Shown: one piece after another, positions 1-17,718 of the stretch
Position numbering within the stretch: the first letter of the stretch is position 1
How the letters are laid out: each line of letters begins with the position of its first letter
Assembly: GCF_037975245.1 (NCBI RefSeq)
Contig: NC_092572.1
Span: forward strand, 27,575,989 to 27,639,988
Length of the DNA stretch: 64,000 nt
Direction of reading: 5' to 3'
Source: Apostichopus japonicus
Lineage: Eukaryota > Echinodermata > Holothuroidea > Aspidochirotida > Stichopodidae
The notes under the pieces: model-generated
The model's database searches: none
The model's input: the letters and a program-made list of their open reading frames with translations, nothing else
Told to the model about the DNA's origin: nothing
Position numbers and translations under genes: made by a program

Positions 1-342
1 AGAACTCAGTGGGCACTAATTACCGTACCTGAACGAGTTTGTTGTAAAGAAGAATATGGTTGAGAAATGAAACGCAAACACGAATGTCCCAAGAGTGACA
101 ATTAGAACTATCTAAGCATGATACTTGTTACTTGTTCAGTGCTGATTAGTTTAGTTTAGTTTAGAGACCCAAGGATCAGGAAGCCTTACACAATATAGCT
201 TATTTGAGGCCCCATCCGTGTGAGATCGTATATATGTCGTAGTCTGTTGATTGTGATCTCAAATTTAGGTTAGTAACACGTACAAACTCTGTAATTGGAA
301 ATATGGTAACTATTATGTAACGTACAAGCTTTCAAAAGAATA

Positions 343-346
<4 letters not shown>

Positions 347-417
<71 letters not shown>
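347..417. repeat. (TA)n followed by (GA)n microsatellite
   Basis: About 34 bp of alternating TA runs directly into about 37 bp of GA. This is a compound dinucleotide microsatellite; open frames across it (Ile/Tyr and Ser/Leu runs) are artefacts. Confidence 0.97.
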
Positions 418-419
<2 letters not shown>

Positions 420-730
420 GGAGAGAGATGTTAGCAAACAGCTAACCAACAACACACGATGCTATAGTGTACAGAAAAATTAATCTTACTCAGTAACGAA
501 AATGTCTTTGCTCGGACGTTCTTCTTCAACGAAAGCGAGATAGATTTTCAAGAAGGAAAATCTTTACAAGCATCTGATTTTTTTTTCCTTTTGCCATTCA
601 CGGTGAAGAGGCTACCCCTCCCCCCCCCCCACACACACAATACCCTTGGTTTTATTCTCGGGTGGGACTCGAGTATAGTAAATATTGTTATCTTGCAAAA
701 TTGAATGACAAGAAAAAAAAACCTAAGAGC

Positions 731-790
731 CTCTTATCTCCTTGTTATATATGGCATAAACTCTTATCTCCTTGTTATATATGGCATAAA
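731..790. repeat. Perfect 30-bp tandem duplication
   Basis: The 30 bases at 731-760 are repeated without change at 761-790. Identity implies a recent event or an assembly slip. Confidence 0.95.
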
Positions 791-4495
<3,705 letters not shown>

Positions 4496-6870
4496 CAATG
4501 ACGATTACAATTATAATAATAGGAAATAATAATAACAATAACAATCATAATTATAATCATAATAAAAATCATCATCATCATCACAACCACAATCATAATC
4601 ATTATTATCAATGACAGGACTTGCTATTTGATATGAAATGTCTTTTGCAGGTTAGTAGGATTTTATAAAAGTTATATTATATAAGACAGCAGCTCTTTCC
4701 TTCTTGGCCATTATCCATGCTAGGGTACTTTAACTGGTATAAATGTAGATACGTTGTCGTAGGAAGGGGAAGGAATGACCTCTCACATAGCGAAACTAAT
4801 GGCCGTTTTGGCTTTCGGGGAAGGGGCGGGGTGGGGACAGATCACGACCAGTGCGTCCCTGTTATATTTAGGCCTACAGCTGTAAGTATATTGACCACGT
4901 AAAAAAAAACAGTGGGCCAGGAAGATCAGGATTTAAGATAATTCAAACCTTCTAATTATCAAGCAATTATCCAAAGTAATTGGTCCCTTGGGACACATAA
5001 ACAATGCATAACGTTAGCCACCAACGGAGGTCTTGGTGGTTGTGTCAGGATTTACACATCTTCAAACTTAAAGGCCTTTAATTGAAAGCATATCTGCAGA
5101 AGAACAGCAATTATTACGGTCTAATGGTTTTATGCCAAAAAGCCGCCCTACAAAACTCAACAGTCTAATGTTGAAGCTGTCAATTCTTGTCAAACCGTTG
5201 ATTTATTATCCTGGGATTGCCATGGTGATACCATATCCAACCGCGTTTAAGGAAAGACCTTGTAACTATAACTACAAAATCGTTGATTTTTATACTCCTG
5301 TCAAAAATCGCAACAGGAACGAGTAAATTAGACAGGGGCTATTCAGATGCATGAACACTGAATAAATCACATATAAATGGGAACACAAATCCAAACTATC
5401 ATATCTAAGTTATATGACAGATCTTTATGATGAACAATTCCCCATACAAAAAAAAAAAAATCTTGATTAGTTTGGGAGATATCCGATAGTTTCAAATCGA
5501 GTCGTGGTGCTGTCAATTTCTAAACATGTGATGTCATAGTGTCGTCAGGTTTGAACTCAATCTCTCTCTCCGTAGAATGTTAACAGTTCTAACACTGGAC
5601 CGTCAGTGTTATCATTAGGTCATGTAAACAGCTTAAAGATGCTTAAGATGCAAAATGTGCACACCAGTCTCTATTTCACAAAACGGACATGGTAATAACT
5701 ATATATTGAAGAAACATAACAAAGCCTGAAGCACATGTGGCTCAATGATGTGTGGGAAGGAAATATTAAATATGTATTAACTAACTATTGGAATACGAAT
5801 TGCTTTCTAAACTTGTTTTGGGGAATGTTGGACTTTGGATTCGTGTCTCAAGTTAAGAAAATGATGGCTCACAAAATGATTTGTTCTAGATATGACGTAC
5901 TCAAGCTCGGTCTGTACCTGAGAGTAAACCAACATAGTTTACACAAATATGTGCATATCTCTTTGTGATGAGTGATGGGTACACACATTTATTTATGAAT
6001 TTATTTTGCGGTAGCTCGTCCGTTCTTTGAAAAGTGCACTTTCTTAATAAATATATTCTGACTTTATCAAGTGAAAGGTGTCATAACCCTACCTGGGCAG
6101 ACAAAACAATAAAGTACAAAGCTATAGGCCAGCGTGGGTTTTGGGTCTACTTTATTAGGTCTGTAGTATAACAGTGATAAACACAATCTATGGAATATGA
6201 AATATGACCTCTTTGACATTTAGGTTTGCTATATCAGTCGTTTGGTTTGAGTTACCGCAAAGGGCCTTGATTAAAATACCTAACAGACTGTTTTCCCTAA
6301 CATTAATAAAAAAGTACCTCACAAATAAATAAGGGTACTTTTTTAATAGCAAAAAGGGGCACTTGTACTATATGAAAAGGGATTCCTTTGAAACTTTTCA
6401 CATGACCGCCTGCCACCAACCAGACGCAAGTGTTGCCTCCACCTTGTATAGGTATGCAAATGATAGTGTAAGTGTAATTTATCTAGCCTCTTTTGGTACA
6501 ACTTCATACTTCATACAAAGTTAAACTTGACCGCGTTATAGGTAATTAAGTCAACTATAAAGAAAATTAATGAATGTCACTCATTGCGTCAGCATTATTG
6601 GTCACCAGCATTGCAGCAACAAAAAATGCTATGAATATCGAATATTCGTCAACTCAGTCACAAAAAAATCTTTCAAATATTTAAAATTGATATAAATTGA
6701 CGTTAAAAGTGATAACTTCAATGTTATTAATCTTCATATCATTATCTCTCCTATTAGGAATGTTCATATTTCTAAACGTTCCATATCGTCAACTTACATA
6801 TCGTCAACTATTATATTGTTGACGTTCAATTTTAACATTCAACAAAGGACAGTTTGAGAGCGCTCTTATT
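4496..6870. other. Low-complexity ATT/ATC DNA, then no recognised gene
   Basis: 4,500-4,611 is imperfect ATT/ATC/ATG repeat. The rest holds only short chance frames; no splice-bounded coding segment was found. Confidence 0.6.
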
Positions 6871-6873
6871 TTG

Positions 6874-6908
6874 TGACGTCACATGTGGCGTCATATTGAA
6901 TGACGTCA
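6874..6908. promoter_or_regulatory. Pair of perfect CRE palindromes
   Basis: TGACGTCA occurs at 6,874-6,881 and again at 6,901-6,908, 27 bp apart start to start, with a GGCGTCA half-site between them. This octamer binds CREB/ATF family factors. No adjacent exon is recognised, so activity is speculative. Confidence 0.35.
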
Positions 6909-7974
6909 TTTAAAAGATAATCACGCAATGAAGACATTTGTTTAAAGGTCTGACGGCTTATGAGGCTTATTATGTAAGTGGAGACAACTCACGGCCTTTG
7001 TTTTGATCGATAGGTCTTCAATAGATGGGTAATCATAACCAAATATCCACTCATGATGATGTTATCTAACTTAACTTGCATAAGATATGATGTATCAATG
7101 GAGGGATTGAAAAAAAAATCCTTTGGAAACATCTCATTCCCTTGTAAAAGCTTTCTTAAAAATTACCAAGTACTTCTCCATGGCAAAACATACAAATAAA
7201 TAAAAGGGAGGGGGAGAGAAACAGATAAACAGAAGATAATCCCAGAGAGAGTGAATAAATGGTGGTTTCCAGTAGAACTATAAAGTTAATACTACTACGT
7301 GATGTGTCTACACTCTAAGGTATAGGCTTATTTTATAGATCATGGTTGACTGTGGTGATGTTAGATATGTGCTGTTAATTGGCTTCACTAGCTGTGACAT
7401 TGGGTTATTGAGGAGTATTAATATATATATAGAGAGAGAATATCTGATTGTGCAGCTTTAGTTCTTGAGTTTGACATCAAACAATAAATAACATTCCAAT
7501 TCTAGAGTTTGCAAAGGCACATGTTGCTGTTTTTGTTGTTTCAAGTTGGAGACCGTGGAAGACGGGCCTTCATGTGCCAAGTGTTCGATAGCAGAAAACA
7601 CATACAACCATCAAGTCACGTGAAGGGACAGTATAAAATATAGCAATATCGAAATTAAACCATATGAAGGGCACTAGCAAACAGAAAGCACTGTCATGTA
7701 AGCTGGAAACAACGTGATGTTACACCCAAAATGAAATGATCTGAATAACATTCTCGTAACATTTTCGATCCTCTCGAGACCTCTTAGTTTTGTATACTTA
7801 CCAGCGACATTTGAGGAACAGTGAGGTGTATACTGTTCAAAAGTAAACCCAAACTATAAAGAAAATATTGTCAAGTTTCATCAAATAAATACTGTTGTCT
7901 CATGCTTTTATTTTATTTTTTGCGATGTTTAGCACATTTACTTTTAAGGAACTAGTTTATTCTTATAAATACTC

Positions 7975-8585
7975 ACCCAGTGTACATGGTTTGATCAGTT
8001 TGTACTGTGAGAATAGGAGGCAACCGTTAATCTTATATAAACTGAAGTGTGTAATAACACCGTAACATATGTTAAACCTGTTAGCAGATGCTACTGTGTA
8101 CCCAAAGAACATGGCTTGATCAGTTTGTACTGTGAATAAAACACTCGTTAATCAGTATAAACTGAATTGTATATCACACCGTAACTCATGTTAGACCTGT
8201 TAGCAGATGCTACTGTGTACCCGATGTACATGGCTTGATCAGTTTGAACTGTGAATAACACACTCGTTAATCAGTATAAACTGAAGTGTGTTATGGCACC
8301 GCAGCACATGTTAGACCTGTTAGCAGATGCTACTGTGTACCCGATGTACATGACTTGATCAGTTTGTACTGTGAATAAGACACACCCGTTAATCAGTGTA
8401 AACTGAAGTGTGTTATAACACCGCAACACATGTTAGACCTGTTAGCAGATGCTACTGTGTACCCGATGTACATGACTTGATCAGTTTGTACTGTGTGAAC
8501 AGGAGACAACCGTTAATCAGTATAAACTGAAGTGTGTTGTAACACCGTAACACATGTTAGAACTGTCAGCAGATACTACTGTGCT
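7975..8585. repeat. Five-unit tandem array (~120 bp unit)
   Basis: Units differ by point changes and small indels. Each includes CTTGATCAGTTTGTACTGTG, CGTTAATCAG and GTTAGCAGATGCTACTGTG blocks in the same order. Confidence 0.95.
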
Positions 8586-8936
8586 GAAATTATTAACAGA
8601 CAAATTCATATACTGAAAGGTTGTTCCAACTAATGACTGGTTAACAGTCTAAACAATTGTCTAAAAGTTTGATTAGTACCTTGTAATGATGGTTCAAGTT
8701 GCAAATTTTAAGCTTTTGCAGTAAAATAAATTGTCATCCACTTTCTGTTACAAATGTGGACAAAATTGTTTGGCGAAACCTTTAGAGTAGCCTGGTTAGT
8801 CCTGTCAATCATATTGCATAAGGGATTGTGTGTTCAGTATTCTCTGTTTGGAAGTCAAACTCAGTAGCAACTGGTCATAAACGTAACACATGTTAAGAAG
8901 TTATAACACACATCAGTTTTAACTGATTAACGGGTA
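7975..8936. mobile_element. TIR/foldback element with internal 120-bp tandem array, copy 1
   Basis: The left part (7,975-8,585) is five tandem units of 119-124 bp, each holding a CGTTAATCAGTATAAACTG core; these cores lie at about 8,025, 8,146, 8,265, 8,387 and 8,511. The right end (8,901-8,936) is an inverted copy of that core, and between them is about 300 bp of non-tandem DNA. A second copy near 26.2 kb shares the unit, middle and inverted right end, but has only two tandem units. The shared boundaries and inverted ends suggest a non-autonomous DNA-type element. No transposase is present. Confidence 0.75.
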
Positions 8937-9910
8937 ATAGTTTTAGATGATAAAGCCATGGGAATCGGCTGAAATACTTATGTTATTATAATATCTATAA
9001 GAAACCATGATTTAAAAACAAATATTAACCTTTTGTTTTTAGTCAATACTGCAAACAACCGTCATTGACACATGGCAAAGGCCACCCCTGACTTACATAA
9101 TGTAATTCAAAAGCCCATTATTTCAGAGGCTACGAAAGTTTTATCCTGCAAATCATCAATAAGCCCCAGTATCTATTCTCTCGATCTAGGGGACATCTAA
9201 TGCCTCGGAGGGGTGAAACTTTCATAAGCTTACATACATCATTGGATTATATAGTGAATTACGGTACCTATTTTAACACATTGACCAATTTATTCACATT
9301 GTGAATATTGGACTGTCAGTGTTTGAGATGAATTCAACCAGCTCCCGTATGATACATGCATTGGGGGTATGTAAATATTCATTTCCCAAATCGTCTCGTT
9401 CATGACAGTTTTTTAAGTTTCCTTATCTATTGATAAAGGTTGATATTGATTACTAAAGAAAACTCCACATGAGAAGTAGAAATAGGCAATACATTTTTTC
9501 ACAACTCCCAGATTTTTGTAATGTACTCCGTTTGTCACTCGTGAATTTGAGGATACGAAGTCACCCCCCCCCCCCTATACACACATCCTCACATTCTAAC
9601 ATAGTTTATCAGCGTTTATCTGATTTGTCACTGTAAATGATTTACTTGTTTAAACTTGCTGACATTCCTCGCTTTTATCAGTGCAATCCACAGGCAAAAA
9701 GCTTTGTTTGTTTATCAGTCATCTTGCACATCAAATAGTCACGCAAGTATTGCTATTGTCATACCTGAAACATTATTCAAATGTACCAATATGGGCTACG
9801 TGTGAATTGGCAATCGGTAGTATTTGCTTCCTCCAAATCATAAATTCGTTGGAAGCTCTGTTATACTACCATCAAAGAGTTACATCGTCATTTCTTTTCG
9901 ATTTGTTTTC
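8937..9910. other. No recognised gene
   Basis: AT-rich DNA with a poly-C run near 9,566. Nothing coding was recognised. Confidence 0.6.
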
Positions 9911-10172
<262 letters not shown>

Positions 10173-10240
<68 letters not shown>

Positions 10241-10255
10241 TATATCTATATATAT

Positions 10256-10325
<70 letters not shown>
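10173..10325. repeat. (TA)n microsatellite
   Basis: About 150 bp of TA with a few interruptions, directly beyond the right arm of the palindrome. Confidence 0.95.
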
Positions 10326-13300
10326 CTACGAAGAATCATACGAATGATGTATACATCTCATTGTCAGTGGCGTAGTAGCGGGGCCTAAATATGTGTCTGC
10401 CCCCCCACCCGCCCCCCCCCATAGCAATTGTATAAAAAACATTGTGTTTAGAAAATAGGATCTGCCTGCCCCTCCCTCCCCCCAGAAAAGCGTTACAATG
10501 AGAAATCTATTTACGATTCTACTCCCTGTGAGATTTTTCTCTTTATTTCTCTTTCTATGCAACAAACAACAACAAAAACTTTCTTTGTATATAACTACAT
10601 CCCTTGAGATTCAAATTTCTACTTATGCCGCTAAATAATAAACTAATAACACCTTATTAGTGAAAATTGTTTTTTAGTTTTTGTAGTCTGATGTCTCACA
10701 TTATCTCTTCACTGGTTAATGATCTCTGTAATTTCTCTCCTAGGGAGAAAGTATCAATGCCTCGGGACTTCTTTTTGCAGAATTTCGACATTTACAACTT
10801 CACATTGAAAAACAAATAATGGTTATGCTTTGCCTCTAATGAGGGAGACTAAAAAAATCCGCAGCCTAATTGGAGAAACCCTGCTGCCATGTCATAAAAC
10901 TCATTTCAATCTTAATATAAGCTTGTGATTGGTTACTTCAACTAGTATAATATCCCTGATTGGTCCTCTCTGCTTATACGCAGGTGTCACAAGATGATAA
11001 AGATCTGTCATTTTTTCTTTACAGAAAAACACAAATATTTTGTTTCCAATAGAAGATGGGTGACAGCAGATTGAACAAAAATGTTTTCCCACTGAGGGCG
11101 AGGAGGGGTCATAATTAAACAAGTTAGGTCTTCGTATAGCTGAAAAACATACCACTTCCGCCGTCCAAACCATCCGCAAGTAGAGGTTAACTTTAAATTC
11201 GAATAGTTAAGAATTAAAGCCAGTGGAAAGAAGAAAAATGTCTATACTAATGCATGTAAAAAATATTGTATGATAACATCTGGGCGATGAAGCTTATATT
11301 AAAAAATATTCATTGAATGCTCAGTAATTAACTTTTGTTTATAAGTGTTTCACCCATTATCGTTGACACTGTGGACACTGTTAGAACATCACTTCAATAT
11401 AAATAAGAAATATATAGTGGCTACAACCATTTTGCTTGAAATGTATTATATTGATTAGCTAAAATATTACTCTAAGTAATGTTAAATTACTGATCAACCA
11501 CAAAATCTGTTGTATGTGCGGGGTTAATGTACTGTTACCACTTCATTCATATGGTATGTTTTGAATTCGACCGATGTATGTTATTTTCACACATAGGCTA
11601 TATGGATAGTCACCAAGCTTACAGTAGCTAACGGATGTATTGCATGGTTACGATACATTAAGCAGCTCCTTATTACCGGGGTAATAAGCATGCGCGGATC
11701 CATGGTAGTGGAGTGGGGGTTAAACACAACCCCTCGCCCTTTAAATTAAACCCCACACAAATAACAACAAAACAGTATCACAACCTTGTATGTATAGACC
11801 TAATTATAGGCATGGCATACTCTTAAATATGCCTCAGAATACACCATTTTACATCAAAATGATTTTTTTTTTCGAAGGAGGGCCCTGCGGAAAACCCCCT
11901 CTCTACATTGAAGACGGCTTTCAAGACCCTATAAGGCCACACCACCCTTTTAAAATCCTGAAATTCGCCCATAATATGAACTGTTAAATCCAATGAGGAA
12001 ATTGTGTGTGTCCCACAAACTTTTGTCATGCTTTCCTTTGTTATTTTTTCTCTTTTGCATTTGACTGCAAATGTAACTTCTTCTGCTTTTAACGCTATGC
12101 ATTCATTGTGTTGTTAGTAGCCTATGTCATCACAGAATCTGCGAATTGAGAATTCGGTTTATCACACCGTATACTATCGGTCTTAGTCCCGCCAAAAAAA
12201 AAAGAAACAAATTTACATAAAATTTTGGCGAGTAAATTTATTGATCGTCCGACTACGATTACGTGTTCCGTTTCCTCAATTGTTACATTTATTGGTAATG
12301 TGGATCCGATTTAGCCCCCAAAGCGTTAAAGTAGATACGAACTAACGAAGATACACGGAACTATACGTTAAGCTCTTCTTTGCTTGGCTTTTGCACTAAA
12401 TGAATCTTCATTTTTAAAAGAAAAATAAGTGAAACGTGTAAGACTGATCTGCTTACAGAAAAGAGCAAATAATTTGCTTCTCGACTCCGTTCCTTGTTTT
12501 TCACCGTTTGCGGTAGACACCCTACAGGGCTTCTATATTGACCAATCAGAGGTCAGCATACAAAATTAAAACAGAAGCACAGATCGGGGGGAAAAAGTAT
12601 CATTTTGTGTAGACAATTTTATTACAAGCTCACATCGACTTTCATCTCTGCCGATAGAGTGCACGCAAACTGCAAGAGATATCTATGAGCACAGGATTCC
12701 ATCTTTCGTAAGCGTCTACTTCTTTGTCAGAAAAGGAAAATCCTGCCCTAAATTTGGACTTTCCAAATGCTAAGCTAAAACAATTGAGGCCTTCTTCACG
12801 CTTTGGAGGATAAAAAAGAAAGGAACAGATCAGGTTTGTTATCTTTCTTCTCAATCTTAACTTTTGCAATTCCTTTAATTTTGTTTTGTTTAAACTACTT
12901 TTTGTGTTGCAATTTAGCGATAACGTTTATTACATTTTTTTTATATAATTTATAAGTTGAATACCGATTAACATTGACAACAACAAGACTCCATGGACGT
13001 TTTGAAAAATTGATTATTTCGTGGAAAGTGTGAATCAGTTCAATTGAACGATATCTTGTTTAATCCAAGAGAGAGAGAAAATGTGTAAATGGTAGCAAGG
13101 AATACTCTTAGGAAATATCCGATTCTTCGTCTGTGTGTGCTTTTGTTTTTTTCTTGGGGATGGGGGTTTGGGTGTTAGTGTCCTTTTTAGGGGTATTCTG
13201 GTGAAAAAAAAGTGGCACCGATATGCAAATGAGAAGTATTCTACAGTGGTAGTTGGAAACTCTCTAAATCTTGACCCTAACTCAAGACATTGTTGATTAG

Positions 13301-16300
13301 ATTATTTGATATGGCTAAACCCCCGATTCTTCCCTGGGGTGGCCCACCGTATGTGGTAGGCTATGTGATATCGTTCATTTCCCCCTGAAGGACCCCCTTC
13401 CTAGGCGTCAATCATGCATGGTACTCCGATTGAATTCGTATTCGAAAAAGAAAAGAAAAACCTGTAAGTTTCACGAATCTTGTGGCTTCATTGAAAATTT
13501 CCGTAAATTGTATCAATTTTCGATGCTTTGCGATATTATCATTCCACCTAAGATTTCGTTAATGGGATAGGCGACAATTTCATTGTTTTGATTTCCCAAT
13601 TGTTTAATAGTAAAGGAAATTGTAGATACTTCAAAGTCCATATGTCACACGATTCAGCCGACGAGATTACGGTAACTACCGTATATCTTAAAGTTTTAAA
13701 CGTTATAGAGGAAGGTTCTGGTCGACAATTATATGTTTGCTTAATTGTATTATTTTGTTTAGAAGTTGGGCAAAATTATTAAATATCTGTTAATTAAAAC
13801 TCCGTTCGTGGAATATCTAGAAGCCTACTCCGATGTATTATTTTAATAAAATGTAATATTTTTGTAATTTTAGTTATATACTCAGAAAGTCGACCAGTTT
13901 GCGAAAAGGCTGATTGCTAGTTACAATGGGGTTAGTTCTCGTTGTAAGATAATGTACCTTGGGATAAGCTACAGTGTGCAATCAAATGGGGTTTATGTAA
14001 ATAATGCTACTAAAACCAACGCATCTAAACGCGAAACTAAAAAAATATTAGCAAACGAAATATGTTGTCTTGCCGGAAGAGCTATGTGTATTTAAGTTAT
14101 GTAGTAAGCTTTCTTTGTTTAGCGAAATTGCGGACACATTTCTGAAACATTTATTGCGAAAACCATATCTTTATAACCTTTTGTATCGTAATTTAGATAT
14201 CAATATTTCAAATTTTGAGAAAACAATGCATCTGGCAAACAGCAGAATGGACGTCATCAGGGCACTTCAGTTGGGAAATGTCTTTATAAACGTTTAAATC
14301 ATTAATCCACAGATGAAAATAATATTTCTACAAAGAAAAAACTTTTGAAAAAGAAAATGACCAACAAAAAAAAAAGACTGAGAAAATTGACAGCTAATTT
14401 GATAAACAAAATGTATCAGGTTTCAAGGATAAATTGAAAGTTAATATTATAATAGCCTAAGTACAAGCTGCTGGAGAGCAATTGCCCCGATGACATCACA
14501 AATGCCCGGCTGTGATCCAACTCAGTCAAAAACGACCATATTTCGAGTTACGAGTAAAATATTGAGATGGGGGTTTCAACTATAAGAGTGCGGAATACCT
14601 TTCTCTGCAATATAAGTGTTTTATTGTTTGCGACCGGAAAAAAATCTCTTATATTTAAAGTAGGATTTTATCTAAGCAGCGGGTCCCACTGATGCATAAT
14701 TCAACTTGCGATTCAGTTCATTCTTTGTTTACGGTCATCGGTATATTGACCGTAGAATGTTCAGGCTTAAACATGTGCTACATAAGTTTAAAAAAAAATA
14801 GGCAGTCTCCTATTAGGTAGTCTCCTATTAGGTAGTCTCCTATCCTCCCAATGATTCCCAGAGATGTAGGGATGTTCGAATATAGACAACTAAATGCCTC
14901 TGTGTGGATAACAGGGTAGATAATTCTAGGTGACCATTATCCGACTTTCTAGCATATTTGGAGCAACGACTGATAACCTCTGTACATTGGCAACGAGATT
15001 GTGATCGATTGTGTTAAACTTGATTCATGCAGTTGTACCGAAATTGATTGAATCCAAATAAAGTTGGAAAAATTCCTACTAAAAATATTCGTTTGAATTC
15101 GTTCCGTACAAGGCGGAGGAGGAAGTATAAGGATGCAAACCATCTTGTCAGAATTTAGGCTGAAATTACTGACCGAATTACTGATTTAAGTAATAATAAA
15201 GTGAAGCTTTCTCTTAAATTGGAACATGATATTTGGATATATTATTCGATAAACTGCTAATACCTCAGCCAAACCGTGTCATTCAAAGGGTTACTTCTCA
15301 CAAGTTAAAGGCAGTCTCCAAATACATCATTGACAGATAGCAGTCTTTTTTTCACGGTTTTCATATAACATATGAAAATGTCAATGTTGTGATTAACGTT
15401 GCCCTATAATCGTGACCGACACCTCAGTAAAGTAGACTGTTAGATAAACACAACGTTTGATAGCTCAGTCAGCTCTAGAGTGGTGCTCTGCCCCATGTTT
15501 TCCTCACCCCCACCCCACCCCCTTCCATTGAAATGTTACGCATGTGAACTCCCCAATTTACATCACTTTTTTTCTCACTTTCCACAATTCCATTTAATGC
15601 AGTGTAAAAGCAAAAAGTAAGGCTTGCGTAAATCGGGCCCCGCGAAGTTACGGTGTTTCGATTGCTTGAATCCGACGAACATCGGCTTAACTTTATTTGA
15701 ACTCGTTGAACACACGGAACGATTTCGTGACAAACTTAAGAGGATTCAAGGGGGGAAATTAAAATACATAAAGAACCCAGACAATTTGCAAGGCTAAAGT
15801 TGATGAGAACTTTATTTAAACGCTATCTTTCTTATTTCCACCTAGTTTCTATCGATAAGAAGATATCAGGTTACCCTTTTAATCTGCCATACAAAAGGAC
15901 ATGACAGATATCAACAGAAAATTCAAACAAAAGTACGATACCTTTTAAATATTATAGTATAATAACTATTAATAAGGTCTTAATTACTTCTTGTTAATTT
16001 AAATTTAAATAGAAATGTTTAAAAGTCGTTATGAGAGGTTCGCTGCTCAAAAAAAAAAAAAAAAAAAATACTGCTTTTTTGTTTAAAGCTACAATTTTGT
16101 GCTGAATTTTCCACAGTCTGGTGGTAGCATACTGAGAACCGTTTACGAAAGAAAGACAATACAGTAAATGGTTACTTGTATGTCCAAAAAAAGCGTTAAT
16201 AAGGAAGTAAGGTTTGCCTATAATGAAAAAAAAAACGTTCTATATCATTAGTTTCTTGTCAAACGAAAAAGAACGTTGTTTTTTAATTTAATGGTTAAAT

Positions 16301-16720
16301 TAACTAGCCGATTACACTCCTACCCAAGTGTGACATAACATCTAAGGCCTACAATCAAATATAGTTGTTGTGGCGCCCTGCCAAATAAGATACATTTCAT
16401 ATGAAAAATTCAACTCCATCAACATGTTTGCCACCACGAAACCATTCAGCAAGATATTTTACATTTCATTTGAAAATGAAACGGCAGCCATGCATGTAAT
16501 ATTTTCAGATCTTTGTATGAATAGAGGGCGTGACGTTTCAATCACATCTGTGGTTGACCAAATCGAAAACTGAATATGAAACTAGGCATAGAGGGGTCAG
16601 TCGACTGAGAGGTCTACCGGGTCAGAGCTCACCTATGGATTACGTATTAGCAGGTGTTTAACCCAGAAGAAACATTTTGATTTACGTATCTTTTCGTCTT
16701 CAAAATTTGTTATTGGATGA
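10326..16720. other. No recognised gene
   Basis: Pyrimidine/C-rich patch at 10,399-10,490, a three-unit 15-bp tandem near 14,804-14,848 (GTAGTCTCCTATTAG), and poly-A near 16,050. The short frame at 14,070-14,297 (+) is not recognisable. 13,315-13,375 shares a diverged block with 52,825-52,875, a probable old dispersed repeat. Confidence 0.55.
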
Positions 16721-17303
16721 GAAGCTGGAAGCAAGCAGGTATAAGGCGTCATATAGATGCAGACTATCAACGACAGAGGTTTGCTTTCTGTCATTTTATG
16801 TCCTTTTTTCAATTCGCCATGAACAAAATATTAAGGGACAAAATTTGAGGGTTCCATTCTTACAGGTTTGTAGTTAATACTTTTTTTTTCAAGAAAGCGA
16901 AGGTAAAACTTAAGCTAAAGCCAATGAAGGGGCGGGTGTATTTCTCGTCATTCATCTTCCTCTCGTTGAAGCATTTGTTGGATAAACTCAGGATCCCTAC
17001 CCTCTTCCCTTAATCCTCACCTTGTCCCTCTACAGTTTATCTCCTACCTGTTGGCTTCTTTCTTCACTCCATCCCTTGTCTACTAATCCTCTTACATCCA
17101 TTTCTTTTGTGTTTACCCTGCTCATTAACCTGTCTGTATTCTGTGCTTGTATTTACCCATTCTGTTACCGTTATTTGTCATTCAGCCTCTAAAGAATATC
17201 CTGCTAGGATCGAAACGCCATGTGCAGGCCCTTTTACTTTTATTCATTTCAAAATTTTTTAAACAGGGTTTATGACGCCTTATACCTGCTTGCTTCCATC
17301 TTC
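16721..17303. repeat. Element with 33-bp inverted arms and an inner dispersed repeat
   Basis: 16,721-16,753 and 17,271-17,303 are inverted repeats with one mismatch over 33 bp. Inside, 17,022-17,217 is a diverged, opposite-strand copy of the element at 44,787-45,155: CTACAGTTTATCTC, CTACTAATCCTCTTACATC, CTGTTACCGTTA and GCTAGGATCGAAACG recur in the same order. Confidence 0.8.
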
Positions 17304-17718
17304 TTATTCGTTTGATAAATATTCTGACAAGTTCAAGCATCAATAAAATGAGCTTAAGTTCAGGAATTGTGATAGAATACAAGAAAGAAAGAAAGAATAT
17401 ATAATTAAAGAATATATAATTGGTATAAATGATTAATGGAGGATTTTACGTAACCATTCCCGCTGTCAGGAAAATGTTATTAGCATATCCCTCCAACTAT
17501 AAAACAAAGGTAGTTTAGCTGTATAAAGGGACTAATAATGTAACAATACCTTCAGTCGGGCCAGAAGAGTGTGTGGGAGATACTGTTTTTGTTGCTGCGA
17601 GGTCAGATTAGTAAAATGAGGCCCGGGGACATTACCCCTGGGCTTACCCTTTCTTCTCGGGGAAAAAACGAGGGTCGTATTCAGTGACAAAATATAGAAA
17701 CATGCAATGATTCAGTAA

